In this document: piece after piece, positions 58,251 through 64,000 of the stretch
How positions within the stretch are numbered: position 1 is the first letter of the stretch
Layout: the number at the start of each line of letters is the position of its first letter
NCBI RefSeq assembly: GCF_038066715.1
Contig: NZ_JBBUKT010000007.1
Coordinates: 186,001 to 250,000 of the forward strand
DNA from: Luteolibacter sp. Y139
GTDB taxonomy: Bacteria > Verrucomicrobiota > Verrucomicrobiia > Verrucomicrobiales > Akkermansiaceae
Direction of reading: 5' to 3'
DNA length: 64,000 nt
Program-made: the position numbers and the translations under genes
The notes under the pieces: generated by a model
The model's input: the letters and a program-made list of their open reading frames with translations, nothing else
What the model was told of the DNA's origin: nothing
Database searches by the model: none

Positions 58251-61200
58251 TTACTCCGCAACGACGCGGACGAAGAGCCTTGGTGCGGTTAGGGGAGCCG
58301 GTGCGCTCAGGGTGACTTCCACGGTCTGGACCTCGCCGGTCGTGCCGACGACGGTCTGGGTCGCGGTCGTGTCCTGGACCCAGCTAGGCGCTAGCAGGGT
58401 CGTGGAGGTGAAGACCTTGTAGGTGAGACCGGTCAGCGACTGGGTGCGGCGGGTGTAGGTGAACTTCGCCGTGGTCTTGCTCAACGTGGTCACATAGGGA
58501 TTCACCGATCCACCCGAACTTGCGTTCAGGCCGAAGGCGTATTCGAAGGCATTGTCCTTGCCGTCGCCATCAGGATCAGCTGCCGAACCGCCGGCAGCAC
58601 CACTCGGGCCGCTCGCCCAAGCGTCATAGTCGGAGAGCGATCCCGCGGTGAAATCCGCCGAGTCGCGAGGCAGGAGCTGGTAGCCGGAGTTGAACGGATT
58701 CGAGCCGTCGAACTGGGTCAGCACGCCGGTGATGGTCACCGGATAGGACGGTTCGGCCATGCCTGCCATCGTCGGGCTGAGGCGGATGGTGATTTCGTTG
58801 TTCGCGGCATCGCGCATGACGATGTTGTTCCCGGTCGGGGTGCCCGAAGGCCAAGCGCCGGAGACCTTGAAGAGGTTCTGCAGGGTCACGAGGCTTCCTT
58901 CCTTCGCTTCCGCAACTGCGAGGACTCCCGGAACCGTGAAGGTCTGGGATGCTTGCTCAGTGGAGGCACCGAGGTTGACGATGTCGCTTTCAGAGGCCGG
59001 CACGATCTCGGTCAGGCCGCTGAACTGCTGGATGGTTCCGAGCACGGCGTAGCGGTTGCCGCGGACCAGAGGCGTATTCAGCAGCGTGGACTTGAAGAGG
59101 TTGATACCCGCGGTCGTGTCCTGAATGTAGGCTTGGGTGTTGGAGACGCTGAAGTTGGCCGAAGAACTGACACCTTCCACGGCCACCACGGCACCGGCGT
59201 CGAGGGCGATGCCGGTGGCATCGACGTCACGCAACACGTTGATGGGGACAAGGACGTGAGCGCTCGGCTGGAGACCGATCGGAGTGAGGGTGCCGCCGCC
59301 GCCCGTGGTCGAGACGGTGAAGCCGTAGGCGCCGGTGTCCGTCAAGGCGGACGGGCTAGGCGTCGAGAGGCCATTGATGGTCACGACCAATGGGGCACTC
59401 GTGGTGACCTGCGCATTCGAGATCGTGACGGTTTGCAGGTTGATGGAGTTGGTGGCCGAGCCGGCCCCTGCACCCGAGAGCGAAACCGAAGACGGCGCTC
59501 CAAGTGCGGCGGGGACGACGATCGTCACGCTCGAAAGGGTCGCGGAGGGGACCTCGGCGGTGAGAGTCAGGCTCACGGACTGGCCGGTCTGGCCGCGGGC
59601 GAAGATGCCCGAACCAACGTAAGGGCTGGCACCCGTGGCGTTGGCAAGCACCACCACGCCGTCGCCATTGGCCGGATTGACGCCGCGGAGGGCAGAAACG
59701 TAGGAGGCATTCGTTCCATTGTTCGCGGTTCCGAAGTTCGCCGGGGTGAGCGTGGTGTTACCCGTGGCACCCGTGCCGGACATGTAGTCGGCCAGGGCAG
59801 AAGTGGCGTTGTCGACGACCACGCCGGGCCCGCCTGCGCTCGCGAGCAACTTGGCACCGGTGAAGTTGGTATACTGCGGGCCGGCAGGGCCACCGCCGAG
59901 GATATGAATCCCGCCGGTGGTTCCGCTCGTGGGGCTGCCGGCAGCCTTGATCATGACCATGTCCTGGTTCGAGATGTTGAACGAGCCAGCAGCGGCGAAG
60001 TAGGTGGTGTTATCCAAGCCCACGTTCAGCGCGAAGTCGGTGGCGTCCGTATCGGCAGCGGTATTGGTCTGTGGAAGCGTGATCAGCGTGCCGGCCTTCA
60101 CTGCCGACCACGTGGTGTCGGTGGAAAAGGTGTAGCTGCCGCCGCCGTCGCCTTCGCCCACCGTGTTTCCGGAGAAGTCCTTCACGATCATGCCGCGGAG
60201 GTCCACGGTGCTGCCGGGAGTTCCGTTGCCGATCACCAGGAGTTCGACGGTGTCAGGCGTGCCGTTCGAATACTTGTTCACGACCACGGTCGGCGCGGTT
60301 GGCGCGGCGGCGGTGGTGAAATTCCAGCCGGTATTGGTGGTGATACCCGCGAAAGCATTCGCGGTGGGCGTGGCCTGGTCGGTGATGGCACCCGCCGGGA
60401 TTTTCACCCAGTAAGCGGTGGAGTAGGCCAGAGGCGTGTCCATCTTCAGCTTGAGGATGCCTCCGTTGAGGTCCACATCGTCGAAGTTGGTGACGTCAAA
60501 GCTGTTAACCAGAACGTTGTCGGAGACCCTGCGCAGCTCGATGATGCCAGTCGTGAGGTTGATGTTCTCGTCGAAGGCGATCGTGAGTTCGGTGGCGACG
60601 GAATCGAGAGAGACGTTCGTCGCGTCGTCTGCGGGAGTCCGCGAGGCGATTCCCGGAGGAGTGGTGTCGCCGCCGACGGCCGTGGCGGAGACCAGAAGAT
60701 TGTCGATCCGGTTGTTGCCGGCGGCAGCGGACGCTCCCGAGAGCGTGTAGCGGAGAGTGACATTGGCAGCTCCGTCCAAGGCGTTGACGCTGCTCATATC
60801 GATGGTCTGCAACCCGTAGGAGGCGGGCGGCGAGACGGATCCGGAAGGGACAGCAGTGAAGGTGGTCCCGTCGGTGCTGTAGGACCAAACCCCGGTCGTG
60901 AAGCCGGTGGTGGTGCGCTGGGTCGCGTAAGTGATGATCGGGTCTGCCTTGCCCGTCATGCTCAAGGTCAAGTCGATGAAGCTGTTGTTGCCGGGAAAGG
61001 GAGAAGCTCCGGCGATCAGGCTCAGGGACACGCCAGCGACATCGCCATTCTGAGCATTGACGGTAGAGCCGCCAAAGTCATCCACATTGCCGAGCCAATT
61101 GGTCAGGACAACATTACCGGTTCCGCTGCTGGCTGCGATGGTGGTGGGAATGCCGTTAGTGCCTGGAAGGCCAGCTGTGGTAATTGCGGGAATATTGCTG

Positions 61201-61322
61201 AAATTCCAGTAGGCGACCGTGTCAGCGGAGGCGGTGGCGAGAAAGACGGCTTGGAGGGAGGCCAAGGCGAGGAGGGCGCTCCGGCGCGAGAGATGAGGCA
61301 TGTGGGGACTGGTCCGGTTCAT
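58251..61322 (-). CDS. Large secreted multidomain surface protein (paralogue B)
   Basis: A 1023-aa protein. Signal peptide within MPHLSRRSALLALASLQAVF, with a twin-Arg pair that could suit Tat or Sec export; ATG 61322 or 61301 may be the start. It shows the same order as paralogue A: N-terminal beta-sandwich, Ig-like Big_5 domain (DTTPPGIASRTPADDATNVS), lamin-tail-like region (VVVNKYSNGTPDTVELLVIG), beta domains, OB-like segment (LVRGNRYAVLGTIQQFSGLTEIVP), calcium loop ADPDGDGKDNAFEYAFGLN, and a beta tail ending LFVRVVAE. Function unknown: adhesin, S-layer-like or carbohydrate-binding surface protein. Thr/Ser/Gly/Ala-rich composition fits an exported protein. Confidence 0.85.
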   Translation of the reverse strand: MNRTSPHMPHLSRRSALLALASLQAVFLATASADTVAYWNFSNIPAITTAGLPGTNGIPTTIAASSGTGNVVLTNWLGNVDDFGGSTVNAQNGDVAGVSLSLIAGASPFPGNNSFIDLTLSMTGKADPIITYATQRTTTGFTTGVWSYSTDGTTFTAVPSGSVSPPASYGLQTIDMSSVNALDGAANVTLRYTLSGASAAAGNNRIDNLLVSATAVGGDTTPPGIASRTPADDATNVSLDSVATELTIAFDENINLTTGIIELRRVSDNVLVNSFDVTNFDDVDLNGGILKLKMDTPLAYSTAYWVKIPAGAITDQATPTANAFAGITTNTGWNFTTAAAPTAPTVVVNKYSNGTPDTVELLVIGNGTPGSTVDLRGMIVKDFSGNTVGEGDGGGSYTFSTDTTWSAVKAGTLITLPQTNTAADTDATDFALNVGLDNTTYFAAAGSFNISNQDMVMIKAAGSPTSGTTGGIHILGGGPAGPQYTNFTGAKLLASAGGPGVVVDNATSALADYMSGTGATGNTTLTPANFGTANNGTNASYVSALRGVNPANGDGVVVLANATGASPYVGSGIFARGQTGQSVSLTLTAEVPSATLSSVTIVVPAALGAPSSVSLSGAGAGSATNSINLQTVTISNAQVTTSAPLVVTINGLSTPSPSALTDTGAYGFTVSTTGGGGTLTPIGLQPSAHVLVPINVLRDVDATGIALDAGAVVAVEGVSSSANFSVSNTQAYIQDTTAGINLFKSTLLNTPLVRGNRYAVLGTIQQFSGLTEIVPASESDIVNLGASTEQASQTFTVPGVLAVAEAKEGSLVTLQNLFKVSGAWPSGTPTGNNIVMRDAANNEITIRLSPTMAGMAEPSYPVTITGVLTQFDGSNPFNSGYQLLPRDSADFTAGSLSDYDAWASGPSGAAGGSAADPDGDGKDNAFEYAFGLNASSGGSVNPYVTTLSKTTAKFTYTRRTQSLTGLTYKVFTSTTLLAPSWVQDTTATQTVVGTTGEVQTVEVTLSAPAPLTAPRLFVRVVAE

Positions 61323-61509
61323 GAGTTCATGGGGTTTGGAGGTGTCGAGTGGGCTCGAGCCGGGAGGGATCTCGGTAAAAGCAGAATAGGTACCGTTTTG
61401 TGGCTTTCAGCAGTTTGAATGTGGCCAATCCGTCACTGGTTTGAAGAGAGATCGTCAGTTAGGCGATTTTCCTTGAGAGTTTGAATTTTCAGGAAATAGT
61501 GAAAACGAG

Positions 61510-62031
61510 ATGAGCAAGGACGCGATGATCTTGAAGCAAGCGCGCGACGAATTCGTGGCCCAGTGGGGAGCGATGGGATCGCAGTGGGGGATCAACCGGA
61601 CGATGGCCCAGATTCACGCCCTGCTGATGACGGCACCGGAGCCGGTGAGCACCGACGAGGTGATGGTCGAACTCCAGATCAGCCGCGGCAACGCCCACAC
61701 CAATCTCAAGGAACTGGTGACGTGGGGACTGGTCCGGATTATCGTGAAAAAGGGCGAACGGCGTGAGTTTTTCGAAGCGGAGAAGGATGTTTGGCAGATT
61801 TTCACGATCGTGACCCGGGAGCGGAAGAAGCGGGAGATCGAACCCGCGCTGGGGATGCTCAATCAATGTTCCGAGGCGACCCGCGAGCTATCCTCACCTG
61901 AGGGAAAGGCATTTCATACCCAGATCCGGCAGCTGGAGGAATTCGTGGGCTTTGCCTCCAAGGTGGCGGATAAGGTGGGGGGGATGAAGCACGGCTTCGC
62001 GATCCAACTTGCCGCGAAATTGTTGGGATGA
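61510..62031 (+). CDS. GbsR/MarR-type winged-helix regulator
   Basis: A 173-aa DNA-binding protein. The winged helix-turn-helix spans about 30-100: GINRTMAQIHALLMTAPEPVSTDEVMVELQISRGNAHTNLKELVTWGLVRII with a wing (KKGERREFFEAEKDVW). The start and helical C-terminus match the GbsR group, whose members often control osmolyte or membrane genes. It is divergent from paralogue B; the 187-base spacer could hold operators for both directions. An AGGAAA purine stretch precedes the ATG. The effector is unknown. Confidence 0.85.
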   Translation: MSKDAMILKQARDEFVAQWGAMGSQWGINRTMAQIHALLMTAPEPVSTDEVMVELQISRGNAHTNLKELVTWGLVRIIVKKGERREFFEAEKDVWQIFTIVTRERKKREIEPALGMLNQCSEATRELSSPEGKAFHTQIRQLEEFVGFASKVADKVGGMKHGFAIQLAAKLLG

Positions 62032-62113
62032 TGGGAATGGCGGTTGGGACGAGTTTTCAGAGTTTTCCGAAAGGAACGGAATTTAAGATTTACGAAAGGA
62101 AAGGGAGGCTGAA

Positions 62114-63130
62114 ATGAATCCTCAGATTGTGATATTCGGGGCGAATGGTTTCCTGGGTCGCTATTTTGCGCGCCACTATCAGGGACAAGGCCGGGAAGTG
62201 GTGTGCGTGGCCCGCCATCGCGAGGGGTGGAGTGGAGACGGGATGTTCCTGGAATGGGATGGCCGGACCATGGGCCCCTGGGCGCTGGCACTGGAAGGTG
62301 CGGAACGGGTGATCAATCTTGCCGGGCGCAGCGTGAACTGCCGCTACGATGCCCGCAACCGCAGGCAGATCATGGAGTCGCGCGTCGACTCGACCCGGGT
62401 GATCGGGAAAGCAATCGCTGCTTGCAAGGTGCCGCCGAAGCTGTGGATGAACTCGAGCACGGCGACCTTTTATCGTCACGCGGAGGATCGCCCGCAAGAC
62501 GAGTGGGAGGGAGAGCCGGGCGAGGGGTTTTCGGTCGACGTGGCGCGCGCGTGGGAGGAGGCGTTTTTTGCTGCTGCGGTGCCGGGCGCGACCCGCAAGG
62601 TGGCGCTGCGCACCGGGATGGTGCTGGCTTACGAGGACGGCACAGTGTTCGAAGTGCTGCGGCACCTGACCCGGCGCGGACTGGGCGGACGGATGGGGAA
62701 GGGGGACCAGCGGGTGAGCTGGATTCACATGGAAGACTTCATCGCGGCCATCGAATTCATCGCCGCGGAGCCGTGGCGGGATGGGGTCTATAACCTGACC
62801 GCTCCGGAACACCCCACCAACCGCGAGCTGATGCAGACTTTCCGCGAGCAGCAGGGGGCGCCCTTCGGTCTGCCCGCGACCCGTTGGATGCTGGAGATCG
62901 GAGCGCAGGTGATGAAGACCGAGACCGAACTCGTGACGAAGAGCCGTTGGGCGGACCCGCGACGCTTGCGGGAGGAGGGCTTCCGCTGGCGCTGGCCGAA
63001 GCTGGAGACCGCGCTTGCAGATCTGGAGGCGCGGCATGGCCTGGAGGGATTCTTCTATCAACCCGACCACCGCTCGGCCGGGGTGCGGGTCTGGACGCCG
63101 GGAAAGAAGGCTGCGGCTGGAAGCCGGTGA
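62114..63130 (+). CDS. TIGR01777-family NAD(P)-dependent epimerase
   Basis: A 338-aa SDR-superfamily protein. The start MNPQIVIFGANGFLGRYFARHY is the Rossmann motif; VINLAGRSVNCRYDARNRRQIMESRVDSTRVIGKAI and WMNSSTATFYRHAEDRPQDE are hallmarks of TIGR01777. Later, LRTGMVLAYEDG and VSWIHMEDFIAAIEFIA continue the fit, and the C-terminal DUF1731-like part has SRWADPRRLREEGFRW. The substrate of the family is unknown. A strong ribosome site (AAGGGAGG) precedes the start by 7-8 bases. The YxxxK lysine of classical SDRs is absent (ATFYRHA). Confidence 0.9.
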   Translation: MNPQIVIFGANGFLGRYFARHYQGQGREVVCVARHREGWSGDGMFLEWDGRTMGPWALALEGAERVINLAGRSVNCRYDARNRRQIMESRVDSTRVIGKAIAACKVPPKLWMNSSTATFYRHAEDRPQDEWEGEPGEGFSVDVARAWEEAFFAAAVPGATRKVALRTGMVLAYEDGTVFEVLRHLTRRGLGGRMGKGDQRVSWIHMEDFIAAIEFIAAEPWRDGVYNLTAPEHPTNRELMQTFREQQGAPFGLPATRWMLEIGAQVMKTETELVTKSRWADPRRLREEGFRWRWPKLETALADLEARHGLEGFFYQPDHRSAGVRVWTPGKKAAAGSR

Positions 63131-63222
63131 GATGGGGAAAGATCCCATGGAGTCCCTGATTTTTCACAGAGGAATGCTTTGTGAATCTGCGAGGCGTCTT
63201 GTAATCTGAGGCCCCAAGCCGG

Positions 63223-64000
63223 ATGTCGGAAATCGGAAATACCCCCAGAAAGCCGCGGGCCTCGCAAATGGTCCTGCTATTTGCGGCGCTGGTGATCGGC
63301 GTGGCCGGGCTCAAGGCGGCCCAGGCGTTCTTTGTGCCGGTGTTTCTGGCGTTCTTCATCGCCACGGTCAGCTATCCGATCACCGGGTGGCTCCAGCGCC
63401 ATAAAGTGCCACCGGCGGTGGCGGTGCTGTTCACCGTCCTAGTCGATTTCGCCTTCCTCGCCGCCGTGGTGGTGCTTGGAGTGACTATCGTGGGCGATCT
63501 TCAGGAAAAGTGGGACGCGGAGTACTACGATCTGGCCCGCGCCAAGATTCTCGAAGCGAACGGCGCGATCGCCGGGAAGCTGGACGAGTGGGGCGTGGAA
63601 GACGCCGTTGAGAAGCTGAATGCCTTCACCAACGAGAACCTCGCCGAGCTGCGGAACATCAAGTTCGGCCAGATCTGGTCGCTCGGTACCGGGGTGGTCG
63701 GACGGGTGCTGACCTTTTTCGCGACGGCAGGCGTGGTGATCGTACTGACCATTTTCATGCTGTCCGAGGCGCAGGGATTCAGCCGGCGCTTTGGCGCAAT
63801 CCAAGCCGCCCGCGGGCCCAATTTCCAGCGGCTCGTCGGGGCGATGCAGGACACCCAGCGCTACTTGGGAATCAAGACGATCATCAGCTTGGCAACCGGC
63901 GTCCTCGCCGGGGTGCTGTGCTGGGTGGCGGGGATCGATTTCTTCCTGTTGTGGGGGATTCTTGCATTTGTGATGAATTTCATCCCGGCGGTCGGTTCGC
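63223..64000 (+). CDS. AI-2E family (TqsA/PerM-type) permease, 3' end outside window
   Basis: The frame from ATG 63223 stays open to the end of the window (259 residues visible). After a short basic start (MSEIGNTPRKPRASQ) come two hydrophobic helices (VLLFAALVIGVAGL and VFLAFFIATVSYPI), a short cytoplasmic strand, another pair, a periplasmic helical region, and the family marks FFATAGVVIVLTIFMLSE, RYLGIKTIISLATGVLAGVL and GILAFVMNFIPAVGS. AI-2E permeases move autoinducer-2, indole-like compounds, or ions in different bacteria; this one's substrate is unknown. Confidence 0.88.
   Translation, partial: MSEIGNTPRKPRASQMVLLFAALVIGVAGLKAAQAFFVPVFLAFFIATVSYPITGWLQRHKVPPAVAVLFTVLVDFAFLAAVVVLGVTIVGDLQEKWDAEYYDLARAKILEANGAIAGKLDEWGVEDAVEKLNAFTNENLAELRNIKFGQIWSLGTGVVGRVLTFFATAGVVIVLTIFMLSEAQGFSRRFGAIQAARGPNFQRLVGAMQDTQRYLGIKTIISLATGVLAGVLCWVAGIDFFLLWGILAFVMNFIPAVGS

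Overview
The window is about 64 kb of high-GC, gene-dense bacterial chromosome with 46 supportable protein-coding genes, of which the first and last run off the window edges. I see no rRNA, tRNA, CRISPR array, transposase, integrase or phage gene. The gene content points to the Verrucomicrobiota, most like a Luteolibacter-type member of the Verrucomicrobiaceae. The pointers are many secreted proteins and lipoproteins with no known function, a DUF6797-type/PQQ-glucose-dehydrogenase-like protein, Gfo/Idh/MocA, sugar-isomerase and ThuA genes for scavenging sugars, large surface proteins ending in a calcium-type DxDxDG loop plus a beta-rich tail, and short intergenic palindromes. The taxonomic call is inference from gene families only.

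Positions 1-7.3 kb: a membrane-anchored FixL-type sensor kinase (5' end outside the window), three envelope proteins (a SnoaL-like secreted protein, a Gly-rich/TPR fusion, a small lipoprotein), then a FixJ-type response regulator and a stand-alone receiver. Positions 7.3-17.2 kb: a tightly packed plus-strand run of envelope genes (alpha/beta-hydrolase lipoprotein, SYLF lipoprotein, DUF3313-like lipoprotein, coiled-coil protein, a 128-aa orphan), a PPK2 polyphosphate kinase and an RND efflux adaptor/pump pair. It reads like an envelope-stress block under or beside two-component control.

Positions 17.4-26.6 kb: an SbmA/BacA-like ABC transporter with damaged ATPase motifs, a minus-strand pair (unknown membrane protein and HrpB helicase), TatA, a secreted EEP-family phosphodiesterase/nuclease, and a 931-aa STAND protein with NB-ARC and five 40-residue TPR units. 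Positions 26.7-29.8 kb: a sugar MFS transporter and a secreted GH13 amylase. Positions 30.0-34.8 kb: a large lipoprotein of unknown function and the DUF6797-type protein, each followed by a clear terminator.

Positions 34.8-41 kb: a palindrome-rich intergenic spacer, then a compact minus-strand group (unknown 881-aa secreted protein, lipid-kinase-like protein, SanA/YdcF-like protein), a zinc-ribbon miniprotein, a small lipoprotein and NagB. Positions 41.1-46.9 kb: an operon for the lower part of reductive pyrimidine (or hydantoin) catabolism: CoA-acylating malonate/methylmalonate-semialdehyde dehydrogenase, dihydropyrimidinase, NCS1 permease and class III aminotransferase. Positions 47.0-48.6 kb: L-rhamnose mutarotase and RibBA on the minus strand.

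Positions 48.8-53.5 kb: a sugar isomerase/epimerase, two Gfo/Idh/MocA oxidoreductases, a 64-aa protein and a secreted ThuA protein, plausibly a keto-sugar catabolic set. Positions 53.5-61.3 kb: three minus-strand secreted proteins that share a C-terminal module, namely an SGNH hydrolase and two tandem ~1000-aa paralogues. Positions 61.5-64 kb: a GbsR/MarR-type regulator, a TIGR01777 epimerase and the start of an AI-2E family permease.

The best leads for something undescribed are the STAND/TPR protein, the ABC transporter lacking its catalytic glutamate, the shared C-terminal module of the three surface proteins, and the uncharacterised secreted proteins at 30.0, 36.8 and 11.5 kb.
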